64,000 nucleotides of DNA from JACVRW01 sp963814095 (GCA_963814095.1 CAWFBT010000002.1:372001-436000), one strand, 5' to 3'; shown: positions 24,607-32,855, counted from the stretch's first letter. Numbers and translations are program-made. Notes: a model not told the origin generated them from the letters alone.

Positions 24607-24620
24607 GAGCCGCCGAGCGC
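24592..24620. terminator. Bidirectional hairpin across two convergent stop codons
   Basis: GCGCTCGGCGGCT (24592-24604) is the exact complement of AGCCGCCGAGCGC (24608-24620) with a three-base loop. The stop codons of the amine oxidase (24604-24606) and the M28 peptidase (24605-24603) both fall inside it, so it can serve both transcripts. Confidence 0.65.
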
Positions 24621-26702
24621 TGGGCTGGTCGCCAGCTCTGTCGCACGCTCCAGCGAGTCGAGCACCAGGTCGCGGTAGCGGCTCGCGGTCGCTGCGTCCC
24701 CGTCGGTGATCGCGTCGGCGATCGCCGGCAGGAACTGGGCCGCGTAGCCGGTCAGGCGTCCGGGGGCGTAGATCATGTGCTTGAACCACGACCGCCCGGC
24801 CAGGCCCTCGGCTTGGGTGAGGGCGCGCTCTTGCCGCTTGAGCGACCGGTTGATGCGACGCAGCTCGCGCTGGCCGCGGCGGCTGTCGGCCTCGCCGGAA
24901 GCGAGCAGCTCCGCTGCCCGCGCTTCGAGCGCATTCGCCGCCACTCCCCAGGCCCGGGCCGCCACCACGAGCGGCTCGAGGTCGACTATGCCGGCGCCCT
25001 CCTCGGCCTGCAGATCGCGCACGTAGCCCTCGACAGCAGCCGCGTACTCGGAGTAGCGGAACGGCAGCACGTCCGCATTGGCGAGCCGCAGGACGATCGC
25101 CCCGCTCATCCGCGACGCTGCCTGGTGGCCCAGGTAGCCGGGGTCGAGGAACCACTCCATCATCTTCGTGTCGTCGTAGGACGTGTGGTACTCGCCGCCG
25201 GGGGTCGAGAACCCGACCTCGAGCGAGGGGACGCCCACGTGGTCGAGGAAAGCGGTGTAGTCGGAACCGCTGCCGAGCCGGTCGACCGTGGGCTCGCCCT
25301 CAGCGGTCCAGGAATCCCACACCGTGCCGGGGGCGCCCGGCGCCGGGACCGTCTGCGACACGTCCTTGATGAGCTGGTCGAGCGACGGCACGGCGCCCGC
25401 GCCGAACTCGCGCCCGCCGACGCCGTCCATGTTGACGTAGGCCACGGCGTCGCGGCGCAGCTCCGGGCGCAGGTGCTCCACCCACTCGGTCGAGCCGAGC
25501 AGGCCGTACTCCTCGCCGTCCCAGCCGGTGAGCACGATGGTCCGGTCGGGCCGCCAGCCGTGCGCAAGCAGCCGGCTGATGCCGCGGCCGACCTGCACGA
25601 TCGCCGACCACGCGCTCGTGTTGTCATCGGTTCCGTAGGTCCAGCCGTCGTAGTGGCCGCCGAGCACCACCTTCTCGTCCGGACGCTCGGCGCCCGGGAT
25701 CTCGACAACGACGTTGTTCACGCGCTCCTGCTCGTAGGCGATGTCCAGGTTGAGGCGCGTCTCGGTCGGGCCGGGACCCACGTGGTACTTGAAGCGCAGG
25801 CCGCCCTGGAACTCCTCAGGCGCCTCCGGACCCGTCAGTGCCTCGAGCATCGGCTTCGCGTCGCCGTAGGAGATTGGGGTCGTGGGGATGCGCGGCAGGT
25901 TCTTCGCCTTCGCCGGGTCGAGGCGCGGCGTCCCCGGGGTCGAAGGGAGACCCGGCGTCAGCGGGTCGCCGGGGTACTCGAAGATGTACTCGATGCTGCC
26001 TCGCTGGATGCCGTTCGCGTCCTTCCAAGGGCCCTTCGGGAACACCGGCCCCCTGACGTAGCCGTCGTCCTCCGGGTCGGAGTAGATGATGAGGCCCTTG
26101 GCGCCGTGCTCCTCGGCGACCTTCGCCTTGACACCGCGGAAGCTCTCTCCGTAGCGGACCATCACGATCTTGCCGCGCACGTCTATGCCGAGGCGCTCGA
26201 GCGCCGCGTAGTCGTCGGGCAGGCCGTAGTTGGCATAGACGACCTCGCCGGTGACGTCGCCGCTCGGCGAGTACGCGTTGTAGCCGACGACGACCTCTTC
26301 GTAGTAGCGCTGCCAGGGGAAGCGGGGCTCCTTGACCTTGGCCTCGTGCCGGCGCGGCTTCGTCATCGTCACCTGGATCCGCTCCGGCCGCGAGATGTAG
26401 ACGTCGTACGAGGCGCTCCGCACGCGCAGGCCGTAGCCGCGCAGGGTGTCAACCGAGTGCTGGAAGGCCTCGCGGTTGCCGGGCGACCCGATCAGCTGCG
26501 GGCGGCTGCTGACCGTGCGGCTGAAGCGGCCGATGTCGTTCGCGGATATGGCTTGCTGGAAGCTGCGCTCCGCTCGCTGCTGGACGACCGAGTGGTCGCG
26601 GGTGAAGCCCGAGATGGGCTCATCCGCCTGTGCCGCGGCCGTGACTCCGGTCCCGATCGTTGCCGCCCCGATCGTGATGAGCGCCGCCATCCTGCTCTGC
26701 AT
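24603..26702 (-). CDS. Secreted M28-family metallopeptidase (glutamate carboxypeptidase II-like)
   Basis: A 699-residue exported zinc peptidase. ATG at 26702 follows GGAGGAGCGG at a good distance, giving a signal peptide of about 25 residues. Order of domains resembles PSMA/GCPII: N-terminal region, a PA (protease-associated) insert around residues 150-290 (VRYGESFRGVKAKVAEEHGAKG), the M28 catalytic domain and a C-terminal dimerisation part. Metal ligands and catalytic residues: GGHYDGW, TDDNTSAWS, DGEEYGLLGS, NMDGVGG and YHTSYDD. Acts outside the membrane on peptides or N-acylated amino acids. Confidence 0.88.
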   Translation of the reverse strand: MQSRMAALITIGAATIGTGVTAAAQADEPISGFTRDHSVVQQRAERSFQQAISANDIGRFSRTVSSRPQLIGSPGNREAFQHSVDTLRGYGLRVRSASYDVYISRPERIQVTMTKPRRHEAKVKEPRFPWQRYYEEVVVGYNAYSPSGDVTGEVVYANYGLPDDYAALERLGIDVRGKIVMVRYGESFRGVKAKVAEEHGAKGLIIYSDPEDDGYVRGPVFPKGPWKDANGIQRGSIEYIFEYPGDPLTPGLPSTPGTPRLDPAKAKNLPRIPTTPISYGDAKPMLEALTGPEAPEEFQGGLRFKYHVGPGPTETRLNLDIAYEQERVNNVVVEIPGAERPDEKVVLGGHYDGWTYGTDDNTSAWSAIVQVGRGISRLLAHGWRPDRTIVLTGWDGEEYGLLGSTEWVEHLRPELRRDAVAYVNMDGVGGREFGAGAVPSLDQLIKDVSQTVPAPGAPGTVWDSWTAEGEPTVDRLGSGSDYTAFLDHVGVPSLEVGFSTPGGEYHTSYDDTKMMEWFLDPGYLGHQAASRMSGAIVLRLANADVLPFRYSEYAAAVEGYVRDLQAEEGAGIVDLEPLVVAARAWGVAANALEARAAELLASGEADSRRGQRELRRINRSLKRQERALTQAEGLAGRSWFKHMIYAPGRLTGYAAQFLPAIADAITDGDAATASRYRDLVLDSLERATELATSPALGGS

Positions 26703-26766
26703 CTCCGCTCCTCCTCCGGCGAGGGTCTCCGGGAGAGTCATCTCCGGGACCGGGGCGGACGAATCG

Positions 26767-27705
26767 TCAGGCGCTCGCCAGAGCCCGCTCGCTCTCCTCC
26801 GTCATGAGGCCGTGGACGATCATCGCCGCGGCGTTCGAGCCGGCAGCGATCGCGTTGGCCACCGACTGCATCTGCCCGGTCGCGTCGCCGGCGGCGGACA
26901 GCCCCGCGACGCTCGAGTGAAAGCCCTCGTCGACCTCGACGGCGTCCGCCACGAGCGGCAGGGCGCTCGCGAGCGCCGCGCCGAGTTGCTCGGCCAGCGG
27001 AGAGCGCTGATGGAGGGTCACCGGCACGAGCAGCCCGCCGCAGTGGCGCTCGCCGCCGTCCGTGAAGGCGATAGCGTCGAGCGTGTCGCCGGGGCCGCGC
27101 AGCCCGGCCACGGGGCGCTCGTCGACGTCGACTCCCGCGGCCCGCAGCAGGGCGGCCTCGTCGTCGTCGAGCTCGGCCGAGCCGTCGCTGTACAGCGTCA
27201 CGTCGTCGCTCCAGGCTCGCAGGAGGAGCGCCCGCCGAACCCCGCTTTCGCCGCGGTCGAGCACGCCGAGCGCGTTGTCGCGGACCTCCCAGCCATGGCA
27301 GAAGGGACAGTGGAAGACGGAGCGGCCCCAGCGTTCCTCGATGCCCGCGAGCTCGGGGCGCCGGTAATCCATGCCGGTCGCGAGCAGCACGCGCCGCGCC
27401 CGCTCACGCTCCCCGCCGGCAAGCGCGACGACGATGCCACCGTCGTCGCGCTCTGCGCCGACGACCTCGCCGGAGCGGAGCTCGACCGCCGGGTAGGAGG
27501 CGAGCTCCTCGCGCCCCGCGGCGTAGAACGCATCGGGCGGACGGCCGTCCTGGCCGAGCAGGCCGCCGATCCCGTGGGCGACGCGGTTGCTCTGCTCGCC
27601 GGCGTCGATCACGAGCGTCCGCCGGCGGGCGCGGCCCAGTACGAGCGCGGCGCTGAGGCCGGCCGCGCCGCCGCCGACGACGATGCAATCCCAGTTCGTG
27701 TCCAT
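26767..27705 (-). CDS. Thioredoxin-reductase-like NAD(P)/FAD-dependent oxidoreductase
   Basis: A 312-residue flavoprotein. FAD motif IVVGGGAAGLSAALVLGRA (residues 8-26), redox CPFCHGWE at ~130, and the C-terminal AAGDATGQMQSVANAIAAGSNAA that contacts FAD. The NADPH Rossmann motif is weak (VLDRGESGVRRALLL in place of GxGxxA). ATG at 27705 immediately precedes the flavin fold; an upstream TTG adds 19 unlikely residues. The CPFC rather than CATC disulfide and the CHGWE context mark the TrxR-like subgroup often paired with Rrf2/XRE regulators. Divergent from an XRE-cupin regulator, which probably controls it. Confidence 0.87.
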   Translation of the reverse strand: MDTNWDCIVVGGGAAGLSAALVLGRARRRTLVIDAGEQSNRVAHGIGGLLGQDGRPPDAFYAAGREELASYPAVELRSGEVVGAERDDGGIVVALAGGERERARRVLLATGMDYRRPELAGIEERWGRSVFHCPFCHGWEVRDNALGVLDRGESGVRRALLLRAWSDDVTLYSDGSAELDDDEAALLRAAGVDVDERPVAGLRGPGDTLDAIAFTDGGERHCGGLLVPVTLHQRSPLAEQLGAALASALPLVADAVEVDEGFHSSVAGLSAAGDATGQMQSVANAIAAGSNAAAMIVHGLMTEESERALASA

Positions 27706-27734
27706 GAGCCAAGGGTGGCGCGGCGGGCACTGTT

Positions 27735-27762
27735 TTGCCAAGCTTTCTTGCCATGCAGGCAA
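27735..27762. promoter_or_regulatory. Candidate operator of XRE-cupin regulator
   Basis: TTGCCA occurs at 27735-27740 and again at 27748-27753, and the second copy forms an inverted repeat with GGCAA at 27758-27762 (TTGCC-N5-GGCAA). The element overlaps the ATG of the regulator (27753), in a 47-base gap between divergent genes. Such spacing fits autoregulation and control of the flavoprotein gene. Confidence 0.4.
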
Positions 27763-28328
27763 AGAGCGATGAAGAGACGTTCGACATCCGGGTGCGCCGC
27801 CGGCTGCGCGAGCTGCGCGGCGAGCGCGGGCTGACCCTTCAGCAGGTCGCCGAGGACGCGAACATCGACGTCTCGACGCTCAGCCGGCTCGAGTCGGGCA
27901 AGCGCCGGCTCGCGCTCGACCACATCCCCGCGCTGGCGTCGGCGCTGGGCGTGAGCACCGACGAGCTGCTCGGCACCCGGCCCCCGGAGGACCCGCGCAT
28001 CCGGAGCCGCCCGCGCACGCACAAGGGCCTGACGATGTGGCCGCTCACACGCAGCGGAAGCGGTGGCCTGCGCGCCTACAAGATCTCCATCTCGGAGCGC
28101 CGGCGCAAGCCGCCCCGGCAGCTGCCGGTGCACGAGGGGAGCGACTGGCTCTACGTGCTGAGCGGCCGGCTGCGGCTGCTGCTCGGCGAGCAGGACCTCA
28201 CGATCGAGCCGGGCGACGCCGTCGAGTTCAGCACCTGGACGCCGCACTGGTTCGGCGCCGTCGATGGGCCGGTCGAGCTGATCATGATCTTCGGGCCGCA
28301 GGGCGAGCGGCTACATCTGCACGCCTGA
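27753..28328 (+). CDS. XRE-family regulator with C-terminal cupin domain
   Basis: A 191-residue regulator. N-terminal HTH_3 domain: RLRELRGERGLTLQQVAEDANIDVSTLSRLESGKR, seen as RGLTLQQVAEDANIDVSTLS plus RLESGKRRLALDHI (residues ~20-55). C-terminal single-fold cupin at ~115-185: VHEGSDWLYVLSGRLRLLLG, GDAVEFSTWTPHWFG and GPVELIMIFGPQG. The cupin probably senses a small ligand or metal. ATG at 27753 is selected; a TTG six codons earlier is possible. Divergent from the TrxR-like gene and convergent, with an 18-base overlap, to the AsnC-type regulator. Confidence 0.87.
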   Translation: MQAKSDEETFDIRVRRRLRELRGERGLTLQQVAEDANIDVSTLSRLESGKRRLALDHIPALASALGVSTDELLGTRPPEDPRIRSRPRTHKGLTMWPLTRSGSGGLRAYKISISERRRKPPRQLPVHEGSDWLYVLSGRLRLLLGEQDLTIEPGDAVEFSTWTPHWFGAVDGPVELIMIFGPQGERLHLHA

Positions 28329-28793
28329 GCCGACCGCGTCGACAAGCGGCTGCACCCGCGGCCGGATCGGCCGGCTCAGGACGACATAGCTCGTGGTGTG
28401 GCGGATCGCGTCCGTGGCGAGCAGCCGGTTGACGATCTCCTGAAGATGCTCCGTGTCGCGGGCGGCCACGCGGCAGATCAGGTCCTGTGGCCCGCTCACG
28501 GCATCGGTCTCGAGCACCTCCGGCACCGCCTCGAGCGCCGCGACCGCCTCGGCCAGCCGTCCCTGCGTCAGCTCGAGCAGTACGAACGCCTCGAGCCGGT
28601 GACCCAGCTCGTGCGGGTCGATCTCGGGGCCGAAGCCTGTGATCACCCCGCGTGCCTCGAGCTTCGAGAGCCTCGCCTGGACAGTGCCGCGCGCCACTCC
28701 CAGGCGGCGGCTTATCTCGAGCAGGCCCAGACGCGGGTTCGCGCGCAGCTCGGCCATCAGACGTGCGTCGAGCTCATCGATCGGACTGGTCAA
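28311..28793 (-). CDS. Lrp/AsnC-family transcriptional regulator
   Basis: A 160-residue regulator starting at TTG 28793 (no ATG/GTG is available upstream in frame). The helix-turn-helix is LGLLEISRRLGVARGTVQAR (residues ~22-41), preceded by the family's LDARLMAELRANPR. The C-terminal RAM ligand-binding domain includes AFVLLELTQG, VPEVLETDAVSGPQDLICRV and the later VVLSRPI. It is divergent from phenylalanine hydroxylase, so aromatic amino acids are the likely effectors. A GTGCAT-N13-ATGCAC repeat lies directly upstream. Confidence 0.87.
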   Translation of the reverse strand: MTSPIDELDARLMAELRANPRLGLLEISRRLGVARGTVQARLSKLEARGVITGFGPEIDPHELGHRLEAFVLLELTQGRLAEAVAALEAVPEVLETDAVSGPQDLICRVAARDTEHLQEIVNRLLATDAIRHTTSYVVLSRPIRPRVQPLVDAVGSGVQM

Positions 28794-28794
28794 A

Positions 28795-28819
28795 GTGCAT
28801 AGATAGTAGCGCGATGCAC
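28795..28819. promoter_or_regulatory. Candidate AsnC/Lrp operator upstream of phenylalanine hydroxylase
   Basis: GTGCAT (28795-28800) and ATGCAC (28814-28819) form an inverted repeat with a 13-base AT-richer spacer between the divergent regulator and hydroxylase genes. A further ATGCA at 28852-28856 repeats the half-site nearer the hydroxylase start. The arrangement suits cooperative Lrp-type binding. Confidence 0.4.
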
Positions 28820-28859
28820 ATACGGAAATGGGCAGATTGATCAGTTCGACTATGCAGAC

Positions 28860-29795
28860 TTGAAAGCCGAGGCCGAAGCTGGTGCACTCAGCTCCATGTT
28901 CGAGGAAGGGCAGCTCTACTCACCGGTCACACAGAGCGAGCACGGCGACGTCGAGGTCCACCTCGCGCACGACCATCCGGGCGCGAACGACCCCGTCTAC
29001 CGCGAGCGCCGCAACGACATCGCCGCCCTGGCGCTCGCCTGGAAGCCGGGCGAGCCCGCGCCGCCCGTCGCCTACAGCGACGACGAGCAGGAGGTGTGGC
29101 GCACCGTCTGCCGCGAGCTCGCCCCCAAGCACGAGCGGCTCGCGATCCGCGAGTTCCTCGAGGCCAAGGAGGCGCTCGCCCTGCCGACCGACGGCGTGCC
29201 GAGCCTCGACCTCGTCAGCGAGCACCTTCGCCCGATCACCGGCTTCCACTACGCGCCCGCGGCAGGGCTCGTTCCGCTGCGCGAGTTCTACGGCTCGCTG
29301 TCCGCGCGCACCTTCCACTCGACCCAGTACGTGCGCCATCCGGCCGAGCCGCTCTACACGCCCGAGCCGGACATCATCCACGAAGTGCTCGGTCACGGGC
29401 ACCTGCTCGCGACGCCGACCTTCTCGGAGCTGCACCAGCTCACCGGGGAGGCGACCCATCGGCTGAAGGACGAGGAGAACCTGCGCTTCCTCTCGCGCGT
29501 CTTCTGGTTCACGGTGGAGTTCGGCGTCGTCGTCGAGGACGGCGAGCTGCGGGCCTACGGCGCGGGCATCCTCTCGTCGTACGGCGAGATCGACGAGTTC
29601 CGCACGATGGAGCACCGCTCGATCGACCTGGTCGAGATGGGAACCGCCGACTACGACATCACCCAGTACCAGCCGGTCCTCTACCGGGCCGAGTCGCTCG
29701 ACGAGGTGCGCGAGGTGGTGGGCGGCTTCTTCGCCACCTGCACCGACGACTCGATCAACGAGATGCGCGCGCACGTGGGCGCCGCCACCGCCTGA
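28860..29795 (+). CDS. phhA: Phenylalanine 4-monooxygenase (aromatic amino acid hydroxylase)
   Basis: A biopterin-dependent hydroxylase of 311 residues (299 if it begins at ATG 28896 rather than TTG 28860; neither start has a ribosome site). It converts phenylalanine to tyrosine with tetrahydrobiopterin and O2. The iron site is clear: PDIIHEVLGHGHLL has two His ligands, and the Glu ligand is in WFTVEFGVVVEDGELRAYGAG (core FWFTVEFGVV). Also typical are ITGFHYAPAAGLVPLREFY (core GFHYAPAAGLVPLREF) and the FHSTQYVRH pterin region. Monomeric bacterial type without an ACT domain. Divergent Lrp/AsnC regulator suggests induction by phenylalanine. Confidence 0.93.
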   Translation: MKAEAEAGALSSMFEEGQLYSPVTQSEHGDVEVHLAHDHPGANDPVYRERRNDIAALALAWKPGEPAPPVAYSDDEQEVWRTVCRELAPKHERLAIREFLEAKEALALPTDGVPSLDLVSEHLRPITGFHYAPAAGLVPLREFYGSLSARTFHSTQYVRHPAEPLYTPEPDIIHEVLGHGHLLATPTFSELHQLTGEATHRLKDEENLRFLSRVFWFTVEFGVVVEDGELRAYGAGILSSYGEIDEFRTMEHRSIDLVEMGTADYDITQYQPVLYRAESLDEVREVVGGFFATCTDDSINEMRAHVGAATA

Positions 29796-29811
29796 CGGGA
29801 TACTCCCGCGC

Positions 29812-31194
29812 GTGGAGCGCGGTTTCGACTGCGATGTGCTGGTTGCGGGTGGCGGCGTCGTCGGCTGCGCGATCGCGCGCGAGCTGTCCCTCTTCGACCT
29901 GCGCGTGACCCTGCTCGAGGCCGGTCCCGACATCGGCGCCGGCACGAGCAAGGCGAACACCGCCCTGCTGCACACGGGCTTCGACGCCAAGCCGGGCACG
30001 CTCGAATCGGAGCTCGTCGTGCGCGGCTACGAGCAGCTCGGCCGCTACGCGGAGCGCGTCGGCATTCCGGTCGAGCGGACCGGCGCGCTGCTGGTGGCGT
30101 GGAGCGAGGAGCAGCTCGGCTCGCTGCCGAGCATCGTCGAGCAGTCGCACGCGAACGGATACGAGCCGATCCGCGAGCTCTCGGCCGAGGAGCTCTACCG
30201 GCGCGAGCCGCATCTCGGGCCCGGCGCGCTCGGCGCGCTCGAGGTGCCCGACGAGGGGATCATCTGCCCGTTCACGACCCCGCTCGCCTTCGCCACCGAG
30301 GCTGTGCTCGCCGGGTGCGACCTGCAGCGCGGGGTCGCGGTCACGGGCCTCGAACGGCTCGAGGACGGCGGCGTGCTCGTGCGCGCCGGCGCGCGCGAGT
30401 GGCGCACGCGCTTCTTCGTGAACGCCGCGGGGCTGCGCTCGGACGAGCTCGACCGAATGCTCGGGCACGACGGCTTCACGGTCACGCCCAGGCGCGGCGA
30501 GCTGATCGTCTTCGACAAGCTCTCGCGCCCGCTCGTCTCCCAGATCGTGCTGGCGGTGCCGACCAAGATCACGAAGGGGGTCCTGATCGCCCCGACCGTG
30601 TTCGGCAACGTGATGCTCGGTCCGACTGCCGAGGACGTCGAGCGCAAGGACGACACCAGCTCGACGGCCGCCGGCCTCGACTACCTGCGCGCGGAGGGCC
30701 GGCGGATCATGCCGGAGCTGCTCGAGCAGGAGGTCACGGCCGTCTACGTCGGGCTGCGCGCGGCGACCGAGCACGCGGACTACCAGGTGTCGATCCACGC
30801 GGACGAGGGCTACGCCTGCGTGGGAGGCATCCGCTCGACCGGCCTGTCGGGCTCGATGGCGATCGCCGAGCACGTGCGCGGGCTCCTCGAGGATGCGGGC
30901 CTTGCGCTGTCGCCGCGGCCGGGTGGGCCGGTCGAGCTCACGATGCCGAACATCGGCGAGGCGTTCACTCGGCCATACGCGGACGCGGAGCGCATCGCGG
31001 CCGACGCCGACTACGGCCGCATCGTCTGCTTCTGCGAGCGGGTTACGCGCGGGGAGATCCGTGACGCCTTCGGATCGCCGATCCCGCCCGTCGACCTCGA
31101 CGGCCTGCGCCGGCGCACGCGCGCCCACATGGGGCGCTGCCAGGGCTTCTTCTGCGGGGCGGAGTTGGCATCTCTCATCGAGGAGCGCGCGTGA
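29812..31194 (+). CDS. GlpA-like FAD-dependent oxidoreductase with C-terminal [2Fe-2S] BFD domain
   Basis: A 460-residue DAO-family flavoprotein. FAD motif VLVAGGGVVGCAIARELS (residues 9-26). After the substrate domain (TGALLVAWSEEQ, PSIVEQSHANG) comes VGGIRSTGLSGSMAIAEHV. The last ~75 residues form a BFD-like iron-sulfur domain: IVCFCERVTRGEI gives Cys-x-Cys, and MGRCQGFFCG gives Cys-x4-Cys. It resembles anaerobic glycerol-3-phosphate dehydrogenase subunit A and opine/hydroxyproline oxidase subunits. GTG start at 29812; stop overlaps the next gene (GTGA). The substrate is likely glycerol-3-phosphate or a related 2-hydroxy/amino acid. Confidence 0.83.
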   Translation: MERGFDCDVLVAGGGVVGCAIARELSLFDLRVTLLEAGPDIGAGTSKANTALLHTGFDAKPGTLESELVVRGYEQLGRYAERVGIPVERTGALLVAWSEEQLGSLPSIVEQSHANGYEPIRELSAEELYRREPHLGPGALGALEVPDEGIICPFTTPLAFATEAVLAGCDLQRGVAVTGLERLEDGGVLVRAGAREWRTRFFVNAAGLRSDELDRMLGHDGFTVTPRRGELIVFDKLSRPLVSQIVLAVPTKITKGVLIAPTVFGNVMLGPTAEDVERKDDTSSTAAGLDYLRAEGRRIMPELLEQEVTAVYVGLRAATEHADYQVSIHADEGYACVGGIRSTGLSGSMAIAEHVRGLLEDAGLALSPRPGGPVELTMPNIGEAFTRPYADAERIAADADYGRIVCFCERVTRGEIRDAFGSPIPPVDLDGLRRRTRAHMGRCQGFFCGAELASLIEERA

Positions 31195-32420
31195 GCGTCG
31201 CCGTCGTGGGCGGTGGGCCGGCAGGCCTCGCGGCGGCGCGCGAGCTCGGCCGGCTCGGCGTGCGCGACGTCGTCGTGATCGAGCGCGAGCGCGAGCCGGG
31301 CGGCATCCCGCGCCACGCCGCCCACCAGGGCTTCGGGCTGCGCGACCTGCACCGGCCGCTGTCCGGCCCGGCCTACGCGCGTCGCCTTGCCGAGCTTGCC
31401 TCAGGCGCCGGTGCAGAGCTCCGCACCGAGACGATGGTCACGGGCTGGTCACCCGACGGGCCGCTCGAGCTGACCGGCCCGCGCGGGCGCGAGCTGCTCG
31501 AGCCCGACGCCGTGATCCTCGCGAGCGGCTGCCGCGAGCGGCCCCGCTCGGCGCGGCTCGTGCCGGGCTCGCGGCCGGCCGGCGTGATCACGACGAGCAC
31601 GCTCCAGCAGCTCGTCTACCTGAAGGGCGAGCGGATCGGCGGCCGCGCGCTCGTGGTCGGCGCCGAGCACGTCAGCTTCTCGGCGCTGCTCACGCTCACC
31701 CACGGGGGTGCCCGGCCCGTCGGTATGACGACCGAGCATGCACGCCATCAGTCGCTGGCCGCGTTCCGGGCCGGCGCGGCGGTTCGCTTTCGCACTCCGC
31801 TCTGGGCGCGCACTCGCGTCAGCGCGATCCACGGCCGGCCACGGGTCGAGGAGGTCGAGCTCACCGACCTCGACGGCGGCGGCTCCCGCAGCGTCGCCTG
31901 CGAGACCGTGGTGTTCACCGCCGACTGGATCCCCGACAACGAGCTGGCCGTGATGGGCGGGCTCGAGCTCGACGCCTTCACGCACGCGCCGGTGGTCGAC
32001 GAGGACCTGCGCACGTCGCGCGCCGGCGTGTTCGCAGCCGGGAACCTTCTGCACGGGGCGGAGCAGGCCGACGTGGCGGCGCTCAGCGGGCGTCACGCCG
32101 GGGCGGCGGCGGCGCGCTTCCTGGCCGCCGGCGACTGGCCACGCCGCCGCGTGCGCATCGACGCCCGCGCCCCGCTCGCGTGGGTCAGCCCGAACGCCAT
32201 CGCCGGCGGGCCGCCGCCGCGCGGGCGCTTCCTGCTGCGTTCACGCGAGTTCCTCACACATCCGCGGGTCGAGGTCGAGCAGGACGGGCGCGCCCTCTGG
32301 AGCGGGCGGCTCGCCCGGCTCGGGCCGGGGCGCTCCGGCCGGCTGCCGGACGCGTGGACGGCGCGGGTCGACCCGGGCGGCGGGCCGGTCACCGTTTTCG
32401 TGGCCGCCGCCCGCGGGTAA
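31191..32420 (+). CDS. GlpB-like NAD(P)/FAD-dependent oxidoreductase
   Basis: A 409-residue pyridine nucleotide-disulfide-type flavoprotein. FAD motif VAVVGGGPAGLAAARELGRL (residues 2-21), the second site EREREPGGIPRHA, NAD-type motif around ALVVGAEHVSFSALLTL, and C-terminal VFAAGNLLHGAEQADVAALS. It is translationally coupled (GTGA) to the GlpA-like subunit, and the pair matches the A/B subunits of GlpAB- or opine-oxidase-like dehydrogenases. The small DUF1667 protein that often completes such a trio is absent; the last ~65 residues here form an extra domain that may substitute. Confidence 0.82.
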   Translation: MSVAVVGGGPAGLAAARELGRLGVRDVVVIEREREPGGIPRHAAHQGFGLRDLHRPLSGPAYARRLAELASGAGAELRTETMVTGWSPDGPLELTGPRGRELLEPDAVILASGCRERPRSARLVPGSRPAGVITTSTLQQLVYLKGERIGGRALVVGAEHVSFSALLTLTHGGARPVGMTTEHARHQSLAAFRAGAAVRFRTPLWARTRVSAIHGRPRVEEVELTDLDGGGSRSVACETVVFTADWIPDNELAVMGGLELDAFTHAPVVDEDLRTSRAGVFAAGNLLHGAEQADVAALSGRHAGAAAARFLAAGDWPRRRVRIDARAPLAWVSPNAIAGGPPPRGRFLLRSREFLTHPRVEVEQDGRALWSGRLARLGPGRSGRLPDAWTARVDPGGGPVTVFVAAARG

Positions 32421-32429
32421 CAGCACGCC

Positions 32430-32654
32430 ATGGAGCACGAGGAGCAGGCTCGCGCGATGGAGCGCGACGCCGAGGAGATGGAGGAGCACTCCGACAAGGT
32501 CGGCGAGCGCATCGAGGAGACTCGCCGCGAGTGGGAGGCAAAGGAGCAGGACCCATCGATTCCCGGCGCGCAGCCCGATCCGGACGATGAGGAGGAATCG
32601 GTTCCCGGCGTCGGCGCAGACGAGGAGACCTTGAGCGAGGAGGGAGGCCCCTGA
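32430..32654 (+). CDS. Small highly acidic protein
   Basis: A 74-residue protein, strongly acidic. The N-terminal ~40 residues (MEHEEQARAMERDAEEMEEH, then KVGERIEETRREWEAKEQD) are predicted helical or coiled-coil; the rest is Pro/Asp/Glu-rich and disordered. No named family is recognised. Its TGA shares a base with the ATG of the next, similarly acidic protein, so the two are made together. It follows the flavoprotein pair by nine bases but need not be related. Confidence 0.65.
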   Translation: MEHEEQARAMERDAEEMEEHSDKVGERIEETRREWEAKEQDPSIPGAQPDPDDEEESVPGVGADEETLSEEGGP

Positions 32655-32821
32655 TGGAGACTCCCGAGGAATCCGACCAGCTGCCCGAGGAGGGTCCGGC
32701 CGAGCAGGTCCCGGACGACGCCGGCGGTCCCGCCCGCGAGGACGCCGAGGAGAGTCCCGGCGTCCCCGGCGAGGAGGGCACGGCAACCGGCAACCCTGAC
32801 GCGGCCGGCGCCGAGGAGTAG
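32654..32821 (+). CDS. Very small acidic Pro/Glu-rich protein
   Basis: A 55-residue protein starting at ATG 32654, one base overlapping the previous stop, and ending at TAG 32819-32821. Composition is dominated by Glu, Asp, Pro, Gly and Ala (for instance ESDQLPEEGPAEQVPDD), with no hydrophobic core, so it is probably disordered. It shares the motifs ESxPGV and EEG with its upstream neighbour (EEESVPGVGADEE there, EESPGVPGEEG here), suggesting that the two are related by duplication. Function unknown. Confidence 0.55.
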   Translation: METPEESDQLPEEGPAEQVPDDAGGPAREDAEESPGVPGEEGTATGNPDAAGAEE

Positions 32822-32855
32822 CCACCGCCACGCGGCCGTCCCTACTCTCGTAGGG

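Noticed and set aside
23601..26807. Open frame of over 1,000 codons on the plus strand
   Set aside because: It overlaps the amine oxidase in another frame and the M28 peptidase antisense. Arg/Ala/Gly-rich composition and lack of any domain mark it as a GC-driven spurious frame.
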